Shown here: piece after piece, positions 37,401 through 46,776 of the stretch
How positions within the stretch are numbered: the first letter of the stretch is position 1
How the letters are laid out: each line of letters opens with the position of its first letter
Source of the DNA: Branchinecta lynchi
Lineage: Eukaryota; Arthropoda; Branchiopoda; Anostraca; Branchinectidae
Length of the DNA stretch: 64,000 nt
Direction: 5' to 3'
NCBI GenBank assembly: GCA_023053575.1
Contig: JAKZAP010000005.1
Span: forward strand, 7,130,001 to 7,194,000
The notes under the pieces: generated by a model
What the model saw: only the letters and a program-made list of their open reading frames with translations
Database searches by the model: none
What the model was told of the DNA's origin: nothing
Position numbers and translations under genes: made by a program

Positions 37401-40400
37401 AGCACTCGGGCTTTTGTCCTGCTCCGCATTGCCTGATGCGAAGTCCAATTCCATCCATTGGTTCATTTTTCGTACGAAGGGACTATACAGCGTCCTGAAC
37501 TGTTCTGTTTGCAAGGCCACAATGTTGCTAACTTTGTTTCTATCTTCTCCAAAGGTCATCCGAAAGTCCCCTAGAAACCAGAAAGAAAAGGTTCTGAAGT
37601 AAGCTTAAAGCAGAACATGACAATGGCGACAGGTCTTCGCGAAGGAAAATACCACGAACTGCGATCAGAGCGGAGACTACGGGGACGTTTTCGTTCTCTG
37701 GTCCCATCGACTTCAAGTCGAGATCGATGGAAATTTTCGCGTGGATGCCGCCGATCTTTTTGTCATTTTTGCGTCTACGGATAAACAGGTGAACGGGCCG
37801 AGCTCTATGGACGCCTCCCGTTCAACGCCGCTCCGAGGGCAGCGTTGAGCTGAGCGGGGATTTCTGTGGACCTTCCCACTAACATGCTCCCATCCAGCTG
37901 AATAGGCATTTTCGCGTGGTCCAACCCATCTTCCTCAGCTGTTCAACGCCACCTCGTTCCTCATCTTCGCGTTGACGGGATCATCCATTCAGCTCTACAG
38001 CCACCCACGCGAAAACATCCCGTAAGCGTGTCCTTCCAAAGGGGTCAACTTTAGTCGGGGAGAACACGGAACTGACGATGCTAAGGAATTTCCTTCTCTA
38101 CTATTCCAGAGCTGGTGAACTCGGACTCTGGACTCGTCTCGAGACGGTCTAGAGATGCCTTTTTCAAATACTCGGACACGTCTTTCACGGAGCTGTCCGT
38201 CCGCCAGAGCTGTGGACTCGTCTCGAAACGGTCTTGAGACGCCGTTTTCAAGGACTCGGACTAGGATTTGCTGGACACGCAGTAGCTCTGAATGTTTCTG
38301 ATCTGAAAGGCTGCAGTAGACCATTGGGTCCATGTCCTCGGAAAAGTAACGCTATTGTGTCAATCTTAATTATCAACAGGTTGGATGGACTCCTAGTCTT
38401 CCGTCTTAACGGATATTTTACTCTATACGGAGCCTGCTTTTGGACTTTCGTCCCACAGCTCTATCCTAAAGGCACTTGGTCCAGAGATCACAGATTCCTC
38501 CCTTCATTTGCACGGAGAAGCATCCTCTCCAAACGGCAATCCGTTATCCGTCAAAGCTCTTGCAAAGCTGAGGCTTAGTGTTTCATTTACTTATCACGTT
38601 AGTGAGTTTGAAATGCTACTAATTATCAAAACTGTGTTGTGGTAGCGAAATATAATGTGACCTGTTGCGAGAATTTGGTGTTGCAGTTTACAGATTTCGA
38701 AGTATGGGGAAATTTAGCGCCACATAGATGGCGCGATTCTCAACTTCGTGGTGGGTCATCTCGAAACGCCTTCGTCTTTTTGTTGTTGGATTTCATCTTT
38801 TCGAGTATTTGTTCCGAAGGTAAGGTTTATTTTAAGTTTGACTACACAGAAAATTTATCAGGTAGCACACAAGATTTACTGCTGCAGTTCTACATTCGGG
38901 CGGAAAACGTGGTGCCAAGTATCTAGGGTCGAGTCGTGGCTTACTAAATATCTCTTTGGACCATATGACAGACTCGATAAAACGGAAACTATTCATGCGT
39001 TATAGACGAGTTGCCAAGAGCGGTTTACGTAACACATATCTCAAAAGTGGACGAAATCGCATCTCACCTCGATAGGATAATCCTGCTAATGTTCTGTAGA
39101 GCCTTTCTTCGCTGAAAGACTCCGGTAACAAGAGGAGAGCTGCATGAAGGGCACTGAACAAATTCTGTTCTAAAGCATGTATCAAATCCACATTTTCGCT
39201 AATCTGGAGCACTTGCACGGGTTTATGTAGCCGCCCACTTAAATACAAGGAGTTCCAGTCCAGAAGATCTTCTATAAGGCTGGCACGGGATGTGACTCCG
39301 TATTTTATCATCTAAGAGAAAATTAGTTTTCACTTGATACACATCTTATTTACTATTTGTTATGACTCCTCTGATTAGAACTACTGTTGCCAGGACAAGA
39401 GTCTCTCATGAAAAAGAAAACATCAGGTACTACTCGCTGAATAGTCAGTAGAGCCGACCTAGCCATTATTGGTTTCGTAAGTGCCGTTCTAATGCCCGGG
39501 CCCCCACTATAGTCACACCTAGTAATAACGCCGGTAATAAGGCCGTCTTGCGGTCGAAATTGGGAAGAAAAGACGCTAAAACGTAAGATTGTCGAGCCAT
39601 CTCCGCCATCATGAAACGTATCTTTCGAGTTTTCGGACCAATCACAGACCAGAGTCGCTAATTTTACCTAGTTTTGTTTACGTTTGGGTGATGATGATGG
39701 TAATATATCTTGAATTTCTTCGTTCCAGGTGTGACCAGGATGAAACGTAAGAGTGGGTAATTAACCCAATTAACGAACCAAATTACGTACATGTGTGACT
39801 GAATGTGGCCCGGGCATAACCAGGCACAAAGAAAGGGCGTTCGAAAGATAGTGTTCCCACGTCGGTATGACAGACTTCATAACTAGCGTGCACGGCCGGA
39901 AGCTATTTTGGAAGCAATGCTAAGCTTATTCCTATTATACCGAGTTTCCGAACCTTGTATTTCATTCATTGTTGGTTGCTGAATATTACCAAGAACAAAC
40001 AAGCCAACAGAACCTCCGTCTTTGGTCCCATGCAGCGCTATGGATACCCCGACAAAACTAAGCTGAGCTAGACATTACAATACATTATTGAAAGCTCAGT
40101 GTATTTTTTTCCTTTTCTTTGTCTATACTGCACTATTTTCCTCTTCTTAAGTGCGTAAATAAAATTTCATCATCATCATCATCACTTGCTGAGCTTTGAA
40201 CTGATGCCAGTCTACTTCCCTCTTGCCCGCAGCCCATATCAGAGGAAAAAGGGCAGTAGGCATGCTGAACCACTCTGCAGCGCGTAACATATGACGTCAA
40301 CCATCGGTTCAACCAATCGGCTTTTACTCTTGAAATTTCTTCTCCGGGGCTTTACTGCGATATAGCTGATTGTAGAGGTAACAAACTGCGATGATCCGCG

Positions 40401-43400
40401 TAGCTCCTATCCTGCGCTCATTTTTATTAGGCAGGGTATCGGGAATCTATTCGACTCCACATGGTCGTTTTACTGAGATAGGGAGACAGATGTTCTGGTG
40501 CTTCCTTGTTCTTGATCTTGTTCTAATGGATTGTAACAGCTTTACAGCAATTTTGTAATTTAATGAAGGCTCATCCCTAATTATGATACTGTTAGGCTAT
40601 GTTAATGGGCGTCCTTTGGAGAACCCATTTTACCTATTTTACTGCTTCACTCGACGTTCCTAATTATTCCATGAATTTTCACTTTCCCGAGATTTAAACT
40701 TCATTTGTTATTTTTGTCCACCCTAACGGCATTCGGCATTTCTCCTCACTTTTGCATTTCTCACTTTCGACCTTTTTTAGGCGAAGCTTCCGCTTATTGA
40801 TCCCGAGGAGCTCACTGGTCAGACATACCGGTTGTTCAAGTTTTCCGTGTTTCTCATTACAGCGAAGGAGGCCAAGTCAGACCAGAAACAGCTGGGAAGA
40901 GCTTGTAACCTGTTAAGAAGCCTGGCAGAGTTTTAAAGATGTCACGTATTTTAGAAAAATATATACCGTAGTTAAATGTAAACTGTTTACTGCTACTTTT
41001 GCTTTAAGGACTTGAAATACTGGTTGGACGACATCTGCACAAGACGTAAAAAAGTTATAGAAGGAACTGAACGAATAGCCGTAATACATATGTCTTGCAT
41101 AATCTCTGCCTCTCAACGTTTCAACGAAAAAAAAATCAGAAACTAGACGTAAAATCAAATACCTACTCCGTCTTCAACTGGCACTAGTGTGTTGAAGTAA
41201 ACCTTCGCCTTCCCTAGGTTCTGCACCGCAGTTATAGCATTTGCCCCGAAAAATCGAAGAAACGAGTAATGCTTTGGATTTTTCTCAATGTTTTTCTCAT
41301 GCCATCTAACAGGATCATTCACAACCAAAATGAAGTCAAGCATGTTGTCCTGAAAAGCGAACAATTTAGTTTATACAGTTTCCCTAGAGACCGTGGCCAT
41401 TTGCTACCCAGATAGATTATAAATCAATCCAAGCACTTGTCAGGTTTAATTAATTAAGAAATAAATAAACTAACTGAAGGAAAAATGAAGCGGCAGCATA
41501 GACTGCCCAACCACACAACTCTCTGTAAAGGACACTTGACAATGCACTGAGCTGCTGCAAAGTCCCTTTTGCTCACTTAACTGAATAATTCTGTAGTCTT
41601 AACCAGTGCACACGTGGGTTTTGCTTCCTCATAATTTGCATTCTATTACTCCCAGTGATTCATTTCTACCGAGTCCATGCTTAGCAAGATATTCTAAGTC
41701 AATTCCTGCATTTCTACAAGCCTTCCAAATGCCTTCGAACATGAAATACACCTTTTACTGTATTCGTGAGAAATCGGGAAATCCCACAACAACAGCCTTA
41801 AGTAATTAATTTATGGTCACACTAGTCTTCGGGCTTTGCATCATAATTCACAGCCAACCAATCATTCAAGTTCTAGAGGTCCATACTTAGCATGGATGGT
41901 TTTAACTGTCACCTCGTTAATCTCTGCAAGCCTTCCAAATATTATCTGAGTAGCATCCTTTACATCATTGTATTCATGAAGCAAATTCACATATTTGTCA
42001 CAGTCCTGAATTTCAAACCCCTTCATCAATAAGGCTTCAATTTCACTGTTCACTCTTTCATCTTCATTGTGACTGTTTTCTTCTAGCTTCTGTTTCTTCT
42101 CAGGTCCATCAATATCTGGCTTGATAACCAAGGGGGATACAAACTTCCGCTTTGGTGGCATACGTTTTGGTGGCTTAGGTGTGCTCATGCTTTGCATACA
42201 GATAGGCTCATGGCTGCTACAGCCAGGATCATCCAAAGACTTTGATGCTCGTATATCACAAGCTAAAGCACCGTCTGTGGCCTTGGCAAAGGGTGACTTA
42301 AAGCCCCTTCCAGACAGAGTTCTTGAAAGCCCTACTCTTTTTGGAGTTGAGTTACCCTTTCCTGACATAGCTGCTTGTGTTAACCAGAAGACTGATGTTT
42401 ATCTTTATCAAATGATATCCTCACTGGAAAAACAAAAATTTCAACTTCACTGCTACCGCCGCAAACCAATCTCGGACTCTCTTAAATGAAAGCCTTAGGA
42501 ATATGGTTGAAGAATGGCATCCCACTCAACAGACAAAAACCTGTCAGCCAGTGATTTTGTTAGTTTAGCCTATTGGAACAGGGTCTTTAAAAACTGGTAT
42601 AGGGTGTTAGTAAGCCTGTTGAGCAAAGCAAGCAATGTGCTTGCCATATACTTTAAACTCAATCTGGAAGAATCATAAGCACAAACATTCCTTGAAGGAT
42701 CTAGTAAATTGCTGAGACTCTATTTGACAACCTGAGCAGATGCTTTATGTGCAATATAATGCCATACATTAACCAACAGGAGCGTCACATATGTGGGGGG
42801 TGGCCAATCCCCCCCCCCCCCTATGTTGTCAGCAAGTCGGTAAAAATAACCGAGTCGGCGCAAAGCGCCGCTATATTTCGCAAAAACGGTTGATTTTTTT
42901 CCTGAAAATCAGTCAATATTTTAGTAGGTTTTTCTTAGAAACAATCAAATTCCTGAAAATCAGTTGATTCTTTATCAAAACTGTCGGTAAAAATGGCCTG
43001 CCAGTTGGTAAATACATTGCCCCACCCCTAAATATTTTTGGCTAGTAACGCCTCTGTTAACCAATGTCTGCTTCTAACAATGTAGGAAGCACTAATTCCT
43101 CAAATCTATGTGATGTCTGGTTGACTAGGTGTTTATATGCAGCTCCAGCCTCTTAGACAGCTATGCCTCTCCTACTGCTTCAAGTGCCCTGGCTACACAA
43201 GATGTACATTGTGGCTGTGTAAGAGGGGAGTTTACGAAGGGACTTGGGAACAATACATACTTATAAATCTCCAGAACTAAGATAGTTCTGTGTGAATGTC
43301 ATGGCTTCCAATGTATCAGATCATCCTATAGCTTACATAAATAACAGCTTACTAAAAACCAATAATGTAGCTTAAAACAGCTCTGAACAAAACCTCATTC

Positions 43401-46400
43401 AGTTCAAACCATTTCAGTAGAGTTCTGCTTATTTGAACACTTTTCTCATTTTTTCACTAACCTAGCCTGGCTAGTGTAAAACAGTCAAATGGAAAGGACA
43501 GATAATAAGGTTGATATCAGCTAATAGCCAACTATTTCAGGGTTGTTCTAGCACAAACTATGAGTTGCTGTGTCTTGTCATGTGTGAATGCACTTGGCTT
43601 TTGCCCTAAATGCCGCCAAATATAAACTTTTGGTCAATTGTCCAACAATATAGTCTCCTACTTACAGTTAGCAATACATTTGTATGCATTCGTATACATT
43701 CGAATGCATACAAATATGAATACATTCAATACAACTATGAGTTAAAATTTATTTGACGTTTTGGGGGGTTTATAAATGTGCTTCTTCTTCTATTTGAGAT
43801 ACCATAGATACAAACAATTTGTGAAAGGAAAAACAGTAAACAGACTTAGCAGCAAAATTTTCAAAAAAAGAGGCATGACAAAAACACGAATAGAATAAAC
43901 GTTTTATGCAAGTATTGTTCAACCTCATCTCTTACTAGAAATTATATTTTCGTGATGATATAGTCCAGCAATATTGTTTTTTGAAAATACCCATACTTGT
44001 TACTTGCAATTCTCTCGTTAGCCCTTGTCAAATCTATTCAGCCTCCCCACCCTCCAAAGCGGCGGCTAGATGCAAAATATTTGAAAACTGTGCATGCTCA
44101 AATAATTTATACACCGGATATGTCAGCTACAATGATCAGCAAATATTTTTGGCCTTCTTGGCAAGGGTCCTTGTCAGGCTGTCAATCTTCAGGGTTAACA
44201 AGGAAGGAAACAAACCTGTGATAAAGTTTGTTTCCTTTCCCGATGTTGACCATGAAGATTGACAGCCTGACGGGGACCTTTGCGCCGCAATATTGCTGAT
44301 GTAGCATGGGAGCTTGTATCTGTTGTATACATTATTTGAATACATGTTTCAAAGTCACCTGGGACTCAAGGAATAATTAACTGTGCATGCTGTGCTTAAA
44401 CAGTGGGAAAACTAAGCAAATGAAAAGAAGTCCAAAATGAAATATAGACTGAAGGCTTAACAAGTCCAAATCTTTCAAAATGAAAAATAACATTCTGAAG
44501 CTTCTTGTATCCTTATGTGTGAAAGAACTATCGTTGATCTTCTTGAAGCTTTCGACTAAGTTTGTGTTGCATCACTGGCAAAACTCGGCTGGGCAAAAAA
44601 TTTCTAAAAAGTTGTAGAAACAAAAACAAAATAATGGCAAAAGGTGGGGATTTCTAGGGATTGCTGAAGCTTATAATTCCATAAGGGCATGAGCCAACAC
44701 AAAAGGCGTAATAAGTAAAAGTTGCCTGGTATGGGTATCAGCTTTTCTTTGGCAACCATTCATTGTCACGAGCAACACTGAAATAGGCATATCTCTACCC
44801 TACCCTACTGAGTAGGCTACTGTATTATCACCCAAATAATAGCTGTGTTTTTGCATTCCTGTGGACTGTAGCCGTAGCAGTTGGCCTGTGTGCTAATAAG
44901 GCGTTTTTGCAGGCGTTTTGTCGTAGACTTTGGCCTGTGGGTTCAACAGCAAAAACGCCTTATAAGCTGCACAAACGGACAGTGGCGGGAAACTTTAAAC
45001 TCTGAAGAAAAAAAAAACAGCTTAACAGCTTACTTCCTGGTTTTAAACTAGTGTGCTAACTAACCCAGTGTGCTCTTCTGGACACACCACAACCTACAGC
45101 TACAAAAAGTTCTGGACCACTATAAGAAAAGAAATTCCCGAATACAGAGAGTTGACAAGCAAACAAGAGTCATTCACAATACTTAAATTTAAATTCGAAA
45201 AAATCATTTTTGTATTCCAGAAATTCAGATACTCAGCCACCTCCATTTTTATGGCCCGCGATCACAATTTCCGTCCGTCCGTCGGTCTGTCGGTCGTACA
45301 GTCAGTCCAGGTTTTGCTAGTTTGGGCACTTCGAAACAAGCTAGGACGATGAAACTTGGCAGGCATATCAGGGACCCGACCAGAATATCATATAAATAAT
45401 CACTTCCCCGATCCGACTTTTCCCGGATCCGAGAGTCCGGAAACTAGGAACAAGGATAGCAAAAGGGTACTAAGCTGATGCGGTATCGATCCAACGGCAC
45501 GGAAGCCCGACATGCTAACTCACTGCCCTATTGAACCTTGTATTTAGAACCAAATTGAGGAAACATACAGTTTAAAGATTTTAGTCAGAACAAATGCTAA
45601 ACTAAGCTTTTATCTGATTGTGTTCTGCTTTCCCAAGAAAGTAAGCTACCATACTTCTGTCCTAATTATATTTTGATACTGTTACAGATTGGGTCTCCAA
45701 AACCAAATTAACTTGGAAATAATCACTTCCAAGATCCGGCCATAGTGGGGGAAGTGGAGGGATGGGGAATCCAGGATCTAGTGACATGCATAACTTTAGA
45801 ACGGTTGATAGGACGTGAATGAAACTTGACAAGTGTCAAGAACAAGTGTCTCAGATGATCAATTCCAAGTCTGGAATGAATCCGATAGCCTGGGGGGGAG
45901 GAGCTGGAGGGGGGTGATGGAAATCTCGTGAAACGCTTAGAGTCGAGAGATTGGGATGGGACTTGGGAGGAAAGAACAAGCATAAGCCGTAGAGAAAATA
46001 TTGACAATACAGGACCGAATCATGTCACAGTTGGGGAAGTTGGAGAGGGTTTTCCACAATTTCTGTGATCACGAGTTGGGGTACTTTCAAATGTGCTATG
46101 ATCATGAAACTTGGCAGGCATGTCAGGGACTCTATCAGATTAGCTTAAAAATAGTCCCTCCCCTGATCCGATCATCGTTCTGGGAGGAACAGTTGTCAGT
46201 GAGTGGAATAAACGTTTCAGATTTACTAGATCAAGCCCATTTTCTGTTGAGAAAAGTATCGGGAGAGAGATCCAGCCTTGACAACTGCAAACTGTATCTG
46301 ACAAACATGCTAACTGTTCTAACAAGTGCCATATGAGCTTCCAGCTCTTGTTGAAAGGAACCACAGGCTACGGCCAAGGACAACGGCATCAAGAAGGCCT

Positions 46401-46719
46401 ATAACCGTAGCCTGTGGATTTCGTTCTTTGGCCGTTGGACTGAGGAGTAAAAGCGCCTTATAAGCAGACAGGCTACAGGGAAAGGTTTGCCAAAACACCT
46501 AATAAGCACAGCTGCTACTCACAAGCGTGCTGCAAGGCATGCAAAAATGCAGCTAATGGTTTTATCATGACTTTTCCCTCCACAAGCAAGACTCACCTTA
46601 GTTGAAGCATGTCCCTTTTGCCTGAAGACCCCTGATCCATAAGCAAAAGCAAAGGTGATGTCGGGAGGAAAAATTTTGAGTTTTTTTACTAAATTGGTTC
46701 TAACAATTTCAACGGCCAT
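34302..46719 (-). CDS. TAMM41: TAMM41: mitochondrial CDP-diacylglycerol synthase (6 coding exons)
   Basis: Tam41-family nucleotidyltransferase on the matrix side of the inner mitochondrial membrane; makes CDP-diacylglycerol from phosphatidic acid and CTP, feeding cardiolipin synthesis. Coding exons in transcript order are 46719-46597, 41349-41167, 39311-39068, 37570-37362, 36002-35897 and 34432-34302. All are GT-AG, phases 0,0,1,0,1, giving 331 codons plus stop, the usual size. Visible features are FAYGSGVFRQ (25-34) with the GSG loop, the conserved acidic MLDF (D46), WHEKN and HYSFL in exon 2, IKYG, LLPESFSEE and GLSYRGDFRM across exons 3-4, GEDRNKV and DKSP in exon 4, TECGELVDT in exon 5, and SSWSQTLKGVLTAGV in exon 6. 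The start at 46719 has an in-frame TAG 49 bp upstream and no earlier ATG. The MDPPG segment seen in vertebrate relatives is replaced by MGLLQEWSRDG. Intact; SWI5 is nested in intron 1. Confidence 0.95.
34736..35055. mobile_element. CAGAGCAAAAT hAT-like MITE, 320 bp, 8-bp TSD
   Basis: CAGAGCAAAGTAACACTAG and CTAGTGTTATTTTGCTCTG are inverted. Flanks GTTACCGC (34,728-34,735) and TTTACCGC (35,056-35,063) match at 7 of 8 bases. In TAMM41 intron 5. Confidence 0.85.
35083..35364 (+). other. Exon-like frame antisense to TAMM41, unidentified
   Basis: A frame from ATG 35,095 (MALHLRTVRRIQINVYNEIG ...) is rich in leucine and charged residues (LRLKALGEIINELATEAG). It is preceded by CTACTAACCTGACAG, a textbook branch point plus acceptor. 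I recognise no family and no strong donor. May be chance. Confidence 0.2.
35494..35782. mobile_element. MITE-like inverted repeat (ATAAGGCGTTTTTAGCGG)
   Basis: ATAGGTGTTTTTTTAGCGGT at the left pairs with ACCGCTAAAAACGCCTTAT at the right. The interior has repeated TTGACCAACAA/GTTGGTC motifs. In TAMM41 intron 5. A miniature relative is at 44,896-44,963. Confidence 0.6.
35897..36002 (-). CDS. TAMM41: TAMM41 exon 5
   Basis: Acceptor TTTCTACCAG|ATGGGG, donor GACACAG|gtttgc, phase 1. Encodes WSRDGRFHDLEDVLRAAAYD and TECGELVDT. Shorter than my detection-by-eye comfort, but both joins keep the family alignment. Confidence 0.88.
36003..36780. other. TAMM41 intron 4, part
   Basis: 36,058-36,190 belongs to the repeat family of 25,685-26,200. 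The rest is unrecognised. Confidence 0.4.
36781..37294. mobile_element. AGGCGTATTC MITE, enlarged and eroded copy
   Basis: TCTCGCCGTTCCCCGAGG at the left and GGAACGGCGAGAATACGGCT at the right, with family central phrases (AGATTCGGAGGGAA, AAAGTGGATCCAGACT). About 510 bp rather than 415, owing to extra AT-rich DNA at about 36,950-37,090. The left terminus is eroded. In TAMM41 intron 4. Confidence 0.75.
37362..37570 (-). CDS. TAMM41: TAMM41 exon 4
   Basis: Acceptor GGTTTCTAG|GGGAC completes the phase-1 codon to give YRGDFRMTFGED; donor GTCCAG|gtacag, phase 0. Encodes NIVALQTEQFRTLY and QDKSPSAKLYHL. Confidence 0.94.
37660..38300. repeat. Low-copy and tandem repeats in TAMM41 intron 3
   Basis: 37,660-38,040 has 'ttcgcgtgg', 'gttgagct' and 'catccagctg' phrases shared with 21.0-21.45 kb. 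At 38,125-38,265 TGGACTCGTCTCGA.ACGGTC.. and GA.GCC.TTTTCAA..ACTCGGA occur twice, about 86-88 bp apart. Confidence 0.5.
38728..38819 (+). other. Candidate first exon of an unidentified antisense gene
   Basis: ATG in ACATAGATGGCGCG (YY1-like start context), then 30 codons (MARFSTSWWVISKRLRLFVV..) ending in a strong donor CCGAAG|gtaagg, phase 2. The ATG lies in the palindrome GCGCCACATAGATGGCGC. No family recognised; may be chance. Confidence 0.2.
39068..39311 (-). CDS. TAMM41: TAMM41 exon 3
   Basis: Acceptor TTTTCTCTTAG|ATGATA, donor CGAG|gtgaga, phase 1. Encodes MIKYGVTS, IEDLLDWNSLYLSGRLHKPV and LLPESFSEERL. Confidence 0.95.
39312..39940. other. TAMM41 intron 2, unassigned
   Basis: No exon or repeat recognised between TAMM41 exon 3 and the retroelement tail ending near 40,191. 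Confidence 0.35.
39945..40191 (+). mobile_element. Retroelement 3' end with (ATC)n tail
   Basis: CTCAGTGTATTTTTTTCC, a T-rich stretch and GTAAATAAAATTTC followed by five ATC units resemble a LINE or SINE 3' terminus. The body upstream is not identifiable. Confidence 0.45.
40781..40936 (+). other. Candidate terminal exon, unidentified
   Basis: After an excellent acceptor (pyrimidine tract then TTTTTTAG), 51 codons read AKLPLIDPEELTGQTYRLFK ... LGRACNLLRSLAEF and stop (TAA 40,934-40,936). Composition is protein-like. Inside TAMM41 intron 2 on the opposite strand. I do not recognise the family; the partner exons are unknown. Confidence 0.3.
41167..41349 (-). CDS. TAMM41: TAMM41 exon 2
   Basis: Acceptor TTCGCTTTTCAG|GAC, donor GACGGA|gtaggt, phase 0. 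Encodes DNMLDFILVVNDPVRWHEKN, HYSFLRFFG, ITAVQNLG and YFNTLV. Confidence 0.95.
41655..41790 (-). pseudogene. Decayed duplicate of the SWI5 3' end
   Basis: On the minus strand HEYSKRCISCSKAFGRLVEM.. parallels SWI5 HEYNDVKDATQIIFGRLAEI, followed by an in-frame stop where SWI5 continues. Further bases (TTGCTAAGCATGGACTC versus ATGCTAAGTATGGACCT) remain alignable. It lies 70-200 bp downstream of the SWI5 stop in the same orientation. Confidence 0.75.
41862..42368 (-). CDS. SWI5: SWI5: DNA recombination accessory protein, single exon
   Basis: Swi5/Sae3 homologue, 168 codons. With SFR1 it stabilises RAD51/DMC1 filaments in homologous recombination; a nuclear protein. The C-terminal domain (about 106-168) shows SEIEALLMKGFEIQD, the family signature LLHEYNDVKD (129-138), then GRLAEINEVT and a short acidic end. 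The N-terminal 100 residues are basic and Pro/Ser-rich, as in other animals, with two similar short motifs, GFKSPF (22-27) and KFVSPL (75-80). The ATG at 42,368 is preceded in frame by TAA. A TTTTTGTTTTTCCAG 70 bp or so upstream could join a 5' UTR exon. The gene sits wholly inside TAMM41 intron 1 on the same strand. Intronless coding may reflect a retrocopy or intron loss. Confidence 0.9.
   Translation of the reverse strand: MSGKGNSTPKRVGLSRTLSGRGFKSPFAKATDGALACDIRASKSLDDPGCSSHEPICMQSMSTPKPPKRMPPKRKFVSPLVIKPDIDGPEKKQKLEENSHNEDERVNSEIEALLMKGFEIQDCDKYVNLLHEYNDVKDATQIIFGRLAEINEVTVKTIHAKYGPLELE
42777..43056. mobile_element. hAT-like MITE, 280 bp, exact 8-bp TSD
   Basis: CAGGAGCGTCAC and GTAACGCCTCTG termini, flanked by TTAACCAA on both sides (42,769-42,776; 43,057-43,064). 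Interior GGCGCAAAGCGCC hairpin and TTTTTCCTGAAAATCAGT motifs. Same family as 1,035-1,391. In TAMM41 intron 1. Confidence 0.9.
43065..44165. other. TAMM41 intron 1, mostly unassigned
   Basis: 43,480-43,545 resembles 215-290. 43,678-43,715 is a perfect short palindrome (ATTTGTATGCATTCG and its complement around 8 bp). No exon recognised. Confidence 0.4.
44166..44278. repeat. Hairpin-forming palindrome, about 113 bp
   Basis: GGTCCTTGTCAGGCTGTCAA and TTGACAGCCTGACGGGGACC are the arm ends. Complementarity continues through AAGGAAACAAAC/GTTTGTTTCCTT to a loop of about 10 bases. Could be a tiny foldback MITE; a structured RNA is possible but unsupported. Confidence 0.65.
44896..44963. repeat. 68-bp inverted repeat
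   Basis: ATAAGGCGTTTTTGC and GCAAAAACGCCTTAT flank a 38-bp loop. A similar AAAAGCGCCTTATAAG end lies at about 46,448-46,464, next to the palindromic CCACAGGCTACGG segment at 46,360-46,420. Confidence 0.5.
45245..46352 (-). mobile_element. C-rich 'AAGTTTCATC' element, about 1.1 kb, minus
   Basis: Begins on the minus strand with AACAAGAGCTGGAAGCTCAT and ATGGCACTTGT, contains GATCATGAAACTTGGCAGGC-type motifs (plus-strand view), and ends in GTCCGTCCGTCGGTCTGTCG followed by a GCCATAAAAATGG end. This is the same plan as 50.4-51.9 and 52.2-54.3 kb. In TAMM41 intron 1. Confidence 0.7.
45467..45530 (-). repeat. tRNA-like segment, possible SINE
   Basis: On the minus strand GTGAGTTAGCATGTCGGGC (A-box-like) and GGATCGATACCGC (B-box-like) with GCTTCCGTGCC between. 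It looks like the head of a tRNA-derived SINE rather than a functional tRNA. Confidence 0.45.
46597..46719 (-). CDS. TAMM41: TAMM41 exon 1
   Basis: ATG at 46,719; encodes MAVEIVRTNL, FPPDITFAFAYGSGVFRQ; donor ACTAAG|gtgagt, phase 0. The conserved nucleotide-binding loop is in this exon. Confidence 0.95.
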
Positions 46720-46776
46720 AATAAAGTAACGTTTTAGAACTTCAAAAATTTTGCCGAAGTACCAAGACTAAAGAAG

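Noticed and set aside
41862..42489. 122-codon plus-strand frame at 42,121-42,489
   Set aside because: It is the antisense shadow of SWI5.
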